Assembly (NCBI GenBank): GCA_016165875.1
Contig: JABBOT010000083.1
Location: 248,001-312,000 of the forward strand
Length of the DNA: 64,000 nucleotides
Origin: Acanthopleura granulata
Lineage: Eukaryota > Mollusca > Polyplacophora > Chitonida > Chitonidae
Reading direction: 5' to 3'
Positions 30,947 through 41,978 of the stretch are shown piece by piece. Below the pieces are notes generated by a model, which did no database searches, was not told the DNA's origin, and worked only from the letters and a program-made list of their open reading frames with translations. The first letter of the stretch is position 1, and the number at the start of each line of letters is the position of its first letter. The translations under genes and the position numbers were made by a program.

Positions 30947-31127
30947 GAGCGCACTGGGCCTAGGCGAACGAGTCACGCGATACACGGCTGTACCGTCCGC
31001 ATTACCTGCAGGACAATCGAACTCCGAGCAGGAAGCCGTGCCAGGCGCACCCATTAGCTGTCCCGTTCCCATCGGTCGGAAGGATCGAGAATCCGGGGAA
31101 TCGTGTTACAAATTCCAGCAACTCTAA

Positions 31128-31397
31128 ACGGGTGCACACGGGCTGTTGTCATGTAACCTTTGCTCGCCCGCGTAAATTCCGATAAACATGTCACTCAGTA
31201 TTCCGCGTGTATTGTACTTTCTACACACATACAAGTTATTCCAACCAGGGCTATCCAGAAATTAATTTACACTCTTTTTTATTTTGATTTAAAAATGATG
31301 CAACAACCGTACACTTAGAGGAGACAGCGGCATGCATATGTTCAGTCCAGACACACAACAAAAGTCATTCGGATATTTTTTTTATTTTACTTCATAT
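31128..31397. other. Intergenic region at the B-C junction
   Basis: About 270 bp; AT-rich, with an AATAAA-type signal on the minus strand near 31380 for the glycoprotein gene. No ORF. Repeated at 59270-59530. Confidence 0.4.
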
Positions 31398-32612
31398 TCA
31401 GTTTGACACATCAACCAAGGGTATGTGAGCCGGTCGTCTCACTTTGTTGCGATAGAATAACAAAGCCCCAATCACACAAGCCAGAAGTACACCGCCTAAC
31501 AAGACACAAACTATCAGGGTAATATCGGGGTAAGTCTTGTGCTGGGGCAGTGCGTCATTTGTTTTCTTGGGGTAACCCGCGGTTGTTTCATCATGCACAG
31601 GAAAGGATTCGAAAACTGTTTGATAATCAGGCAGTTGGTTGTACCCAACACATGTGTTGTGAGGTATGATGACGAGTTCCGCAAGAACAGGCGCGGGCAC
31701 AATACTTTTATTGAAATGTTTGATCATAGACAGTTCTGTACGGAAACAATTGTCTTGCAACATAGGCGGGCGGGGAAAGGCAAATTGTAGTACCTTGCAC
31801 TGGATAGCATAAATATCATGTGGGACATCGGTCAGTACCCACTCCGTGTATCCGTGGGAAAAGACGGGGCCAGTTGAGCGGGCTTCCTCGTTGTAGCTCA
31901 CAGAACACGTTTGGTATTTCGGGATATACTCTGGATCGTGCCACACTGGTATAGCATTATATTCGTAATTATATTCTGAATTGACATAAGGCACCACGTA
32001 AGACAGAAAGGACGGGGTACTAAAGGGTTGTTGCGCACACCAATCGGGGCATATTACCAGTACTTTGTCCTTAACTCTCGGGGCTATCCCCCTATGCACA
32101 TTTTGGTCACTGGCTAGCTCGGTCCTGCATGGTTGGTCCCAATTTTGTATTTTGATGTCTTTATACATGGCGATTAAAAACATCAGTTGATTGTACCAAT
32201 CGGCCACGCTTGTCAATTTAACCACCAGAAGGGGGTTCTTCAATGGCACGTACGGGTACACAACTGGGTTCTCATAGAACACGTGCACGTCCGGCGTGTC
32301 CGTAGCCTCGTAGTCGTCCACCCCACCCAGTAGGGTGTAAGACGGTTCCGCCCCGTACGCCGCTTGGGGCCATTTGTGTTGAGTAGAGTCGTTGTCCGGA
32401 TAACTACCCCAAAGAAACACCCCTTGTTCGCACAGGGCGTCCGACAAGAAATGCCAAGGCTCTTGGCCGTCGCTTTCGATGGATTTTCCCAATCGTTCTA
32501 GGCTGCTGAAGAAAGAAAAGGGTTGGTTTACGGACCTGTAGGTATCCCCGCCAAACTCAAAATACGACGTATTCACTACCAAGCCCGCCCTAGGCGGCAC
32601 CACTGTCATCAT
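31398..32612 (-). CDS. Type I envelope-like glycoprotein, C copy
   Basis: About 404 aa. The start ATG used in the C' copy (58032) reads ACG here, so translation would begin at the next ATG (32612), which shortens the signal peptide (TVVPPRAG follows). The ectodomain has a VHVFYENP motif, paired Cys and N-glycosylation sites; the C-terminus has a transmembrane segment (ITLIVCVLLGGVLLACVIGALLF) and a basic tail. The same N-terminal domain recurs in the broken gene at 15675-19261. Family not recognised. The ORF is intact apart from the start change. Confidence 0.65.
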   Translation of the reverse strand: MMTVVPPRAGLVVNTSYFEFGGDTYRSVNQPFSFFSSLERLGKSIESDGQEPWHFLSDALCEQGVFLWGSYPDNDSTQHKWPQAAYGAEPSYTLLGGVDDYEATDTPDVHVFYENPVVYPYVPLKNPLLVVKLTSVADWYNQLMFLIAMYKDIKIQNWDQPCRTELASDQNVHRGIAPRVKDKVLVICPDWCAQQPFSTPSFLSYVVPYVNSEYNYEYNAIPVWHDPEYIPKYQTCSVSYNEEARSTGPVFSHGYTEWVLTDVPHDIYAIQCKVLQFAFPRPPMLQDNCFRTELSMIKHFNKSIVPAPVLAELVIIPHNTCVGYNQLPDYQTVFESFPVHDETTAGYPKKTNDALPQHKTYPDITLIVCVLLGGVLLACVIGALLFYRNKVRRPAHIPLVDVSN

Positions 32613-32675
32613 GAACAACAATAGCCAAATCGTTTTTTTGTTTTTACCCCGTACTCTGCTCGCACGTGTGTTTTT

Positions 32676-33361
32676 TTATTTGTTAATAACCCGTTTAATA
32701 ATACCGAAGGCCTTGTTCGCGACATCTTTAGGATGTGTAGAGGCGTCCAGGAGGACGAACTCGTCAGTGTCCTTCGGAGTTGTGGTGAAATACTCCTCGT
32801 ACATATCGAAGAGTCGCCGCGTCCACCACTCGGTGGCGGACTCATTTTCTCTCTTAATCACCCTGTCCTTTACCGTAGAATAGTCAGAACACCACAGACC
32901 GATGACGGCCGCCGCCTTCTGGAAAGTCTTGGTCATGTCCTTGATGAGAGCGACCTCTCCAACAGTCATCTTACCGTCCCTGAATGCGATTTCCGAAAAG
33001 ACGTTCGCGGCCGATCCAGGGCACCTCTCGAGGATTACGGCATCGGGGTTGGTTTCCAATTCCGCCTCCAAACTGACCTTGTAGGAGTATAGGACGAGGC
33101 ATTGAAAAAAAACCGGTTGTCCCCTTTGTTTATGGCTCGACCGAGCACGTTTTCGCCGTGCCAGTTCGTCCACGGGTCCAGCCTCTCGGGGATGTAAGCC
33201 ACATTTAATCCACTGGCTTTCAGGGGTTCTATCAGGTTCTTCACGAGAGTGGTTTTCCCCACTCCTCGATGGAGGGACATGGGCCCCTCGAGAACTATTA
33301 TGGGGGTATTATCCATATGGAATGGGTTTAACCTATCAATGATTTGTTCACCCTCCCGCAT
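32676..33361 (-). pseudogene. Thymidine/deoxynucleoside kinase, C copy (frameshifted)
   Basis: From ATG 33361: P-loop LEGPMSLHRGVGKTT, then YIPERLDPW and, after a frame change, VILERCPGSAANVF, corresponding to the Walker A, the substrate-site PE motif and the ER-S motif of the herpesvirus TK/deoxynucleoside kinase fold. The basic REN-rich segment near the end may be the LID. The enzyme phosphorylates deoxynucleosides for DNA synthesis. This copy has a frame change at a run of eight A/T at about 33108; the C' copy has a different lesion. Overlaps the end of the EGF gene by 14 bp. Confidence 0.72.
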
Positions 33362-35838
33362 CCCGTCTCTCTTTTATGTATGTGTATACCCTCGCACACG
33401 CCCCATAACACAAACTAGGCCTAAATATTACAGAGTAGAATACGCAAGCAATGACCGAGACAACTAGAGAAACTTCTCTCCCCGCCCCGTTTTTGACGCA
33501 CGCAGAGTCCGCCTTACTGGTGGGTTTCGGGGACATGTGACCGGTCAGCCAGTCGACGTTATTGCCCAGGGACTGGCGGCAGGTGTGGGTGGAGGAATCT
33601 TTGGGGTCGTAGAAAGCGTGTCATGGGGGGGGGTAATCGTAACGAAATATTTAGCTATATCCCCGCTACTATTATTCTCTTTTTTGTCGCACAAGCGGTA
33701 GGATTGTCTGCTCCCGGAGGCGAATATCAGTTCGATAATGATTTGATCGGCGCCCGTGAGTTTTCTCTCCATATCCCCCAGCTCAAGCACGGCCTCTACT
33801 TCTAGGTCTCCGGTGTCCCCGCGAATGATGTACGGCTTCGTATATACTGGATATACCTCCGAGTATAACTTTCCGGGTACTCCCCCGACCCGCCCCTTGA
33901 CCAGGTAAATATTCCCCCCTTTCCTGTGGGTGCAGCATCTGACCTCGCCGGGGTCCAACAGTCTGTACTTGTAGACGGGTGCCGTGCAGGTAGTGAGTGA
34001 TTGACTCAGTACCATGTCGGGATCTATGCAGGAACATTTAAACCCACCAATGGTGTTTTCGCAGGCGGTAGAGGCAGGATCACACGCGGAAACCCCATCT
34101 TCGCATTCGTTCATGTCTTCGCAGGCCCCGCTGGTGGTATCGTAACTATAACCCCTGGGACAGTCCTGGACACTCTCGCAGTCGAAACTCCCTAAAACGT
34201 TGATATACCGTTCGTCGGCCGAACACGTGTGCGTGGATTCTCGGCACTCGTCGATGTCCGCGCATTCGTGGTTTGCCTCGCGGAACCCTTCAATACATAG
34301 AGTGTTGTCCCTGCAATTATCACCGATCCACTGGATGCACTTACAGCCGATCGAGTAAGGGTCGTTGGGGACCTTCTGCTCACACCAGGACCTCAATTTA
34401 TCACATTGGGAGCCGCTGGATCCCCAAAAGCATCTATCCGCCGGCCCAATTTTGTTACAGTGGTGATTCCCAGCTCACGGGTGCGCGTGTCGCCGGCCGC
34501 GGGGTAAGTGAGGATGAGACTCGTAACCCCGTTATCGAACTCCTCCTCGGGAGTTATCTCCAAGTAAGCGATGCTGGCCCACTTGGACGCCCAAACCACG
34601 AACACATTCGAGTGACAGAAGATGCCCACCCAACCCTCCTGGGACAAGTAACTCTCCACCTTTACGACGAGGTCGTGGAATAAATCAAAATTCATGGGTA
34701 TATTCTTGGTATACCTAAATGCTTCCATCGGCGTCAGAAAATCTCTCCCAATCAATGTGTAAGGCGTGCCCTCGCAAGTGATCGTCTTTGCCTGCTCTGT
34801 GCATGAAGGTTTGTTATCCGCGGTGATGAACGACTTTATTTTGACCGCGAAAGTTTCCCCCCCTAAGGCGTCCGCGCCCTGCTCGTAACCGAAAGGAAAT
34901 ACGGCTTTGGCGGTCAAACCGAGTTCTGCATCTACGAGGCAATGCGTCTCCTGAGGAGTAACGACGTTATTCTTGACCCAGTACGTGTGCCGCGCAACGT
35001 TCATGGGCATCATATCGCCGGGACACCGGAATCCGTTACGGGGAGGAGGGTCGGTGCTTTTTTTTGGCACACGTAGGACCCACGGAGGTTTAAACGTGTG
35101 GGTGATCGAGTCTCAGTCGTTATCATTTTGGTCGATGCACTCGTCAAAGTCTTCGCAGATAAACGCGGTGTTCTTCACGTACCCGGTAGCGCACAAGCAC
35201 TCGATATTGCCCTTGGTTTGGTTAATGCCGCAGTGGGCTTCATTCGTACCGCACTCCTCACCCGTGGCCCTGTAGCAGAGGGAAGTGGTTCTGTTCTCGT
35301 TGGTGCGGGCGCACTCCCCAGAAACTAAGACGTCAATTAGCCCCGGGGTGTTCAGGTCGTACGCCAGAGGATCGCTTTTGGTGTGCCCGGGTAGTGTCAG
35401 ACCCTCGATGCCGACGGAAACGAAAGGACTAGCGGCTCTCATCCGGTACCAAAATTTCAGCCCGCCATTGTAGCAACTTATACCAAAGGGTTTGTGGAGA
35501 GTTATGGGGTCGGCGGCCACGTGGTCGGTTAGGGAGGTCGCCGCAGACCCGCACGCCAGGTTTTCGACCGACTCTGGGGGGAGGTTCTCATCGTCCATGG
35601 ACAAAAACAGCCGCACCGGCCCCATTGGCGCGTCAGTGTTGTTTTTGTAATACAAGGTCCTCACCATATAACCCCCCCGCCGGCACAGTAACTCTGGGGG
35701 TACCATCCAGAGGTCGGGCAGCTTCGTCATCCGTTCTAACTGGTTAATGTGTCTGAACACGTTCTCGATGGAGGACATGTCGTACCCGCGGATGCCTTTC
35801 GCCATGAAGGTGGCGAATAACAGTAGCTGAAATATCAT
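33348..35838 (-). pseudogene. EGF-domain glycoprotein 1, C copy
   Basis: Starts at ATG 35838 with a signal peptide (MIFQLLLFATFMAKG). Modules: a VPPELLCRRGGYMVRTLYY segment, calcium-binding EGF-like repeats (DFDECIDQN; DIDECRESTHTCSADE; DMNECEDGVSACDP), a RLLDPGEVRC module and a probable C-terminal TM segment (EVSLVVSVIACVFYSVIF, to 33348). Lesions: TGA at 35113 inside an EGF repeat where Cys or Trp would fit, a frame change near 34465, and a frame change between 33625 and 33545 around a G-run. The C' copy is clean at several of these points. It resembles EGF glycoprotein 2 in module order, so the two are paralogues. Confidence 0.75.
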
Positions 35839-36017
35839 ATCAATAAAAAAAAGAGCTACGGTGAATGGGAATGTTTTTTGGGGAGGGGTAAATTCCACAC
35901 AATAAAAACAAATACGTTTTATGTACCGGTTTAATTCATCAACAAAAACAAACAATCACCCCACCCACCCCCCCCCGCAAGAAAATACCGCCAGGTGGGA
36001 GAGTCTACAACTACTGT

Positions 36018-38537
36018 TTAACATTGGAGAAGGACATGGAACAGCGCGGTTAAGAGGACCGTTAAGAGGCCGAGAGAGACCTTGACAGCAGTGTTTTTCT
36101 CCTGGCACTTTACTTCGGGCATAGGCCTTTGCCTGGGTCGTTCCAAGAGGGCGTCGAGGATCGCGACGTTGGTACTAAGGCGCCGGCGCCTGCGGAGGAA
36201 TTTCTGCCGCGGGTCAAAGTAATCCGGGGTTGGTTCTGTCCGCACCACGTACACGGGCACCGTGGTATTGGCCGTTATGGCCGTTGAGAAGGACTGTTCG
36301 CACCCCGATTCGTATTTCAGCACAACCCGCATGTCGATTGGCGTGTTTTTCGCGTTGAACATCTTATTGTAGTAGTGCACGTATCCGAGAATGGTCTCTT
36401 CTTCCAGTTCTGCATTGCCCTTCACGATGTAGGGCTTGACGACGGCTTGGTTTATACTCGCTGGGTCCCGGTCGATGATGTGCAGACAACACACTGGTTG
36501 GATTAAGGAGTACCTGTTGTGGTCTTCCTCGTCGGTCACTCCCAGTTTCAGTCTACCCTTCACCATAAACGTGGTTAGGTCCGGAGTGTGGCTGTAGCAC
36601 CTCACCTTGGCGGGGTCTAGAAGGCGATATTCGTATTCGTAAGCCACGCAGGATTTGCCAGTGGAGTCAATGTGGTGAGTTTGAGGGGTCTTGGACTCGC
36701 ACCTGAAACCGCCGGCGAGGTTAACACAGGCCGCGGTAGCGGGGTCGCATCCGTCCGTGCCTTCTGAGCACTCGTCCACGTCTTCGCATTCCGTGTCTTT
36801 CTGGTTAAGCAGGTACCCTTCGGGACATGTCAGCTGACACCGGTAACTTCCGTAACTGTTCATACAGACTGTGTTGTTGGGGCAGGGGCTGCTCACACAC
36901 TCGTCCACGTCTTGACAGGTGTCCCCGGCCAATTTCAACCCGGGGATGCATAGAGTGAAGGAGCACCGGTCCGCGTTGACCTGGTGCTTACAGGAACACC
37001 CGAAAAAATTATCCGTTTTTGCGTCGCAGAAGCTGTCGGCCGTGTAGCACGGGTGTGTATTCCCGGCGGTAATCCACGCACACTGGTCAGCTATTCCAAC
37101 TCGTTGGCATTTGTCTTCTTCGTGTGGTATTCTGTGGTCGTCGCGGGCGTAGGTCAGCAAAGATTCATTCAGTCCCGATGCGATGACCCGAGCAGCACTC
37201 TCGGCTATACGTAAATGTTCCACCCAGCTATCCTGTGGTGCCCACAAGAGTATTACATTGGAGAAACACTTGACCCCTTGTCGGCCTTCGCCCATGGCCT
37301 TGCGCAGTTCGTGGTTCGTCGCGGAGAGGACGTCCGTCATGTCTGATATCGTGTAAGGGTCCTCCGGCGCGGCCATTGCTGGGTTAAAATGGTAACTGGA
37401 GCAGGTAATTGGGTAGTTGGTAAACGAACCGGCTATTTCTACGGTGGCATTCAAGACTAGCCCCGTCAGGGGGGGGGGGTTGCCCGGGTTCTTGGTCTAC
37501 GGGAAAGATGAACCTAGCCGTTGTGCTGAGGTACCGAAGTCGGCACACCATCTCCGGGGGGACGACCGCCTGTTTCTTTACACATACTGGCTGCGGGGAT
37601 TGCGAAGAAATGTCCACGAAGTCGCTTTCGCATACCGATCGAGGATTCGTTGTTGTGCCGACCACGGGTTTTTTGCCGCACCAAAACCAACCATCGATAT
37701 TGACGCATGTGGTATATTCATTGCAGTCGTGGGTGCCCGTTGAGCATTCGTCAATGTCCTCGCACCGACCGTTGATCTTCTGAAATCCTTGTACGCAGAC
37801 ACATCCATATGTGTGGTTACTCAATTTCGAGCAATATTCGTTGGGGGGGGGGGCAAAAGTTATAGACGTCATCTTGTGTGAAGAACATATTGCGTAACCC
37901 GTATTCATACGTAACATCACGTGTCACCTATTGGACGCCGTATCGGAAACAAATGGTGATGCCTAACTGTTCGGGACTGTCGTAGAAGAAGGCGGTACCA
38001 TCTGCGTAGTCGGATAGGGCCGAAACATGCCCGAATGGGTGAAGCGGGTACGTGATGGTAGTTGGTTGCGTATGACGCACAAAGGTAATACCATCTATGA
38101 TGATATCCAACCACTCTGGGATGGCCTCCGATCCGTGGGGGGGGGGGCATGTACCACACTCTAATGCCGTCTAATGCGCACAGCGCCCCGTCCTCCTTAT
38201 AATAATCAAAATTCAGAATGGGAAGGGTGCCGTCGTGGTAATCACACGTTTTTTGTTTACTCAGAATAGTATCCCCCAGATAGTTATATGCGTTATCTTT
38301 TCTGCTGTACAAGGTCACATTAATGCCCAGGGAGGGGGTAATAATTTTCCCGTAACTCAACAAGCGGAACACAAACGCCCCATACCTGAACACTATTTCT
38401 GGAGGTATTATTGCCCCCTCCATGTCTATTTGGTCCACTTTGTTATAAACTGCATCGCTTACCGCGGAAACAGCAGCCACAATAAAGCTCACCAAACAAA
38501 ACATAAACATATTGACGGGGCTCATATTCACAGCCAT
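36018..38537 (-). pseudogene. EGF-domain glycoprotein 2, C copy, with polybasic site
   Basis: Starts at ATG 38537 (signal peptide MFMFCLVSFIVAAVSAV). Two copies of a module starting IIPPEIVFR / VVPPEMVCR, calcium-binding EGF repeats (DIDECSTGTHDC; DVDECVSSPCPNN; DVDECSEGTDGCDP), the RLLDPAKVRC module, a polybasic FLRRRRRL segment that could be a furin-type cleavage site, and a C-terminal TM (LGLLTVLLTALFHVLL). The frame is broken at G/C tracts near 38140, 37840 and 37470 and by a TAG at 37928 that is also present in the C' copy. The C-terminal 478 codons (from 37454) are intact. Likely an envelope glycoprotein; role in entry is an inference. Confidence 0.75.
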
Positions 38538-38539
38538 AC

Positions 38540-39071
38540 GTACACTACCAACCAACAAGATAGCCCGCGGACCCAATATATTAATACTAACTGACACGCC
38601 GAGTTGTTTTAGCGGGAGGGTCATCCGGTGTGTTTATAAGGGGTTTTCTGTTTCCCCGTGATTCAACGGGCTTTCCTGAGCAGTGAGTGTTGAGTCATCA
38701 AACCCCACCCCCCCTCTGTATTATACCAATGAGCGGCTAGAATCTGGAAGTTTTATTACCTATAAATAAACTATTCGGTCATTCAGCTGTGGCCGGGTCT
38801 GTAACAAGCCCCGCCTCCGCGCAGGAAACGAAACCAACACATGCGCGTGACTCTAGGTAAATCCTGGTGGAAAGATTGTCTAGGATACAAGCGGTAATTA
38901 GCATGAAGTGTATTTATTTATATATACTTAAAATAGACCGACTTATTTCGTAAAAAAAACAGATATACTGCCTATTAGTTTTTAGTTGATCGGGGTAACT
39001 GGCTTCAAACCACACGCACAATACAGCCGCTCCGACGACACAGTTTCTACGAACGGCAGATTTACCACAAC
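38540..39071. other. Divergent intergenic region C-D
   Basis: No ORF. Contains a CCGTGATTCAACGGG segment, an AT-rich part with TATAAATAAA at about 38761 and TATTTATATATAC at about 38912-38925, plausible promoter elements for the flanking divergent genes. Confidence 0.4.
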
Positions 39072-39766
39072 ATGGCGACCGTCAGCGAATCTCAGCTCCT
39101 GGAAGTTGTGCCCAAAAAAATATAAAAGTGTAGTGAAAGAGGACATCGAGAAGAACGGAGCCGTTCTAACGGCCTTACACGCCATACGAAATCACCAATG
39201 GTGGAATAAAAAGGACGTAAAAGAGGCCCTAGATGACATTACGGCCGACTCCGACACACCCTACAGGACGCTGGTTATGCGAGTGTTTAGAGGCGAGGAC
39301 CATTTGGCCACAGCTCGGTCCCACAAGGCGGCCGTGGAGTGGGTATATAAGAGATTAATAACTTTCTTCCCGGACGTGACTAGTGACCAGATCCGAATGC
39401 ACGACATGAGTAAATTTTCGTTGGAACAGGTTGTGTGTTACACCGCGAAATGGATCCACGGACTAACGGACACCCCGGAGTGGGAAACCGCCCTTCAGGC
39501 TCACTACGACTCCGAGCAGCATCACCCGGAGTATTACGCCGAGGGGCAGTCGATGCCCGATCTTTCTCCTACAGGAGAGCGTGATCGACATGCTTGCCTG
39601 CAAGTGGGAAAGCGAGTTGAAAGGGAACGCCGCCGCTACCAACGAGATGCTTGCGGACGTGCATCCGAGATTTTTACAAAGGTACACCGATGGCGACGCC
39701 GCGAAAGTTCGGTGTATTTTGGACAGCATCAAGAAGGCTCTGGACGGTACCGGTGACAACGAATGA
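39072..39766 (+). pseudogene. DUF5662-like protein, two frameshifts
   Basis: Start ATG 39072 (MATVSESQLLEVV). The conserved part reads HDMSKFSLEQVVCY, WETALQAHYDSEQHHPEYY and ESVIDMLACKWE, the His-Asp-SKF and HHPEY signatures of the DUF5662 family, known from phages and large DNA viruses and possibly a metal-dependent hydrolase. The frame changes at an A7 run (about 39113-39120) and again near 39565. The family call rests on these motifs; the biochemical role is unknown. Confidence 0.6.
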
Positions 39767-40537
39767 ACCCTTACTTCGACCCATTACCGGGTTCCGATGT
39801 GTTTAAAAACGGGCAACCCCCCCCCCCACCTTGTGCATTGGACTGTACATACGAAGGCTACCGGCTCTCTTACCACAAGGTAGTTATATTTAAAAAAATC
39901 GTAATAAAAAAAATATATATATAAATTAATTTCCAATTTTTTTTATTCTTTAGCGGTTTTCGTTCATATACGTTCAATACACACCAGTGGGTGTTTAACC
40001 CATCGCGCGTACATAAACTATACGGGTTTCTCCCACTCCGAATCAAACAACAAGTGAAACCACGATCTTTTTTAGAAAAAAAAAATCTATTTTTATAAAA
40101 TATAATCATATGTAACATGGTATAAGTATATCAAAAGTTGGTCAAACAATCAAAAACGTCAATGTTTTAAAAAGTTAAGATATATACAAATATAAACATT
40201 TAAAACGAAAATAACGCATTTATTAAAAATATAATTATATGTAACATGGTCATAAAATGTCGATTCGAGCATGGAGGCGCTTATTGTAAAAGTCATCTTT
40301 GGCCACCGCCATCCAAAACAGTTCTCAGGGTAGTTTCCTACACAGAGTAAACGTCACAAGTGGAACACTTTTTGGGAGATTGTTATATGGTAAGTCTGGA
40401 TTATGCTGTTGGAAGCATAAAGTGTAAGTCAAAAAACAAAATTGAGCATTGACATTCACCACCGCGGTTTTTTTTGGAATGGGGGGGGGATAGATTAGCT
40501 CTGTTGTGGACGCGGGTCAGGTTTGGAATGCACTTTT
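39767..40537. other. AT-rich non-coding region
   Basis: 770 bp without a credible ORF. It contains C10 at about 39817, long A/T tracts, and a direct repeat of about 25 bp (ATAAT(C/T)ATATGTAACATGGT at about 40105 and 40232). It might hold a transcription end and control signals for the flanking genes. Confidence 0.45.
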
Positions 40538-41929
40538 TTAGACCACGGCGTCAATTTGAACGCGGGTAAAGTAAGACACTCCATCAAATTTAATGTAGAT
40601 TTTTTCTCCGCGGTGGTCCATGCCGGGAGAGTACAGCGTGGCGTCCGCGCAGCCGAAGCACCCTTCCGCAAAGAACTTTCCGGCAGCGACAGTCACCGTG
40701 CTGACAAACTTCTGCCGGCACACCGCGCACATTAAATGTTTGGTGGACCATCCGGACATTACCCGCGGCACGCACTTGGCCATGTATTACGCTCTGGCCA
40801 AGTTGTCGTGCGCGTCGACACACGCGGCTTCCTCTTCCCAGCCTTTCTCTTCGCAGAGCTTTTTGATGGCCCCAATCGCCATATTGTAACCGGTGCCCTT
40901 ATTGAAAGCTCTGTGAAGAGCGTCCACATAACTCGATACACGCGTCAATCTATTTCCCTCGGCCAGCAACTCCATCCACGTGGTCCATTCGGGGATTGCG
41001 TTCAAAAAGGCCGTCAACGCGTCGTCATTACTGACCTTTTTAGGTTCTTTCAGGTCACCCGCTCCTTTCGTTGACGGGCTTTTGAACGCGACCGAGGAAT
41101 AGCAATCCCCTCCGCGGCACACATGGCACCCGTTCTCCCTAAAACACCGACAACACTGCCCTGCGATCCAACATCGGGTGCACAATGCGTTCGCGACGGA
41201 GTTGGCGCACCACCGACACCCGAGACGGTCGAAATCAGAAAAATTAAAGCCGGAATAAGCGTCGTTCGTGGGTCCTTCTCCGTAGAGTTTGCATTGCCCG
41301 TTGTCGGCCGTCATGTTGCAAAGATATTTTTTGGCGAGGTACGAGCAAAGCCTCGGGGGCTTGTGATTTTCTTGTTCCGCGGGGCCGAACGTGCGGGCTT
41401 GCAGGCCCATTATCGGAAACAGCCCGCGAGCCCGTTCGAGAATGTCTAAATCGTCATCCCTCTGTCCCTTCGACCCCCAATCCCTCACAAGAGAATCAAA
41501 AACCCCTTTAACGTCCATATTGAAGAGGGCGGGTAAAATAAGGAAATCACCCCTTTTCATAGGGGCGATCTGTTGCCGCGCCTGAAATTCTTCAGCGATG
41601 GACGCGGCGTAGCCTATGTCTCGTGCGTACCCATCAGTAGATATCCTTTTGCGTGACTTGCAAAAAGGAACACCGCCGGCGTTCTTCTTTTTGCGGGTTT
41701 TACAAAAAGAAAGATCGACAGCGTTCTTCCTTTTGCGGGTGGTTGTCGGGGTGCTGGTAGAAGCGGGTGGAGTCACCGGCGTCGTTGGTTCTGGTAGCTG
41801 CAGGGTAGTGAGTAGCTCTTCTAACGCCGGTTTATTCTCGGAGATCGGGTACTCGGGCGTCGTTGGTTCTGGTAGGTGCGGGGATACAAAAAATTCCAGA
41901 ACCACGGTGTTGTTTGGCGATGGATCCAT
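40538..41929 (-). CDS. Cysteine-rich putative zinc-binding protein with interrupting TAA
   Basis: ATG 41929, 380 codons to a TAA at 40787, then 81 further codons in the same frame to 40538. N-terminal region Pro/Thr-rich with a duplicated LPEPTTP motif, then a tandem repeat FCKTRKKKNAGGVPFCKSRKR, which is basic and may be a nuclear localisation signal. The middle has a dense Cys cluster (CRWCANS, CTRCWIAGQCCRCF, CHVCRGGDC), suggesting zinc binding. The part after the stop has HLMCAVCRQKF and GCFGCAD, which would complete such a domain, so the TAA probably truncates one gene. Family not recognised; some resemblance in style to 11855-12895. Confidence 0.6.
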
Positions 41930-41965
41930 AATTAACCGGTGATTACGATGAATTACGCCACACCG

Positions 41966-41978
41966 CTATTTATATAAT
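41966..41978 (-). promoter_or_regulatory. TATA box of the Cys-rich gene
   Basis: TATATAAATA on the minus strand, about 40 bp upstream of ATG 41929. Confidence 0.6.

Larger units (their letters stand above)
19512..31087 (+). repeat. Large inverted repeat B, left copy
   Basis: This block is matched in reverse by 42165-52840 (B') and, from its right half, by about 59585-64000 (B''). Paired positions sum to about 73,917 for the DHFR part, and to about 73,352 for the mucin and spliced-gene part because of a 584-bp deletion in the Rep-like gene here. The left tandem array is longer than the right one by about 1.55 kb. The copies differ by a few percent by eye. Confidence 0.9.
31088..38196 (+). repeat. 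Duplicated block C, left copy
   Basis: Repeated in reverse as 52841-about 59585. Paired positions sum to about 90,665 near the glycoprotein gene and about 91,030 near the EGF genes; the change reflects a deletion of about 0.41 kb in the C' copy and smaller indels. C follows B directly here and precedes B'' on the other side, so B-C is an original junction. Confidence 0.88.

Noticed and set aside
30750..31127. A 125-codon ORF, repeated at 59538-59915
   Set aside because: It runs antisense through exon 1, intron 1 and the promoter of the spliced gene and has no independent support.
1621..37930. Alternative genetic code with reassigned stop codons
   Set aside because: TAA, TAG and TGA all occur as internal interruptions at unrelated residue types, and most copies differ from their partner; intact genes use all three normally. 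Decay or error is simpler.
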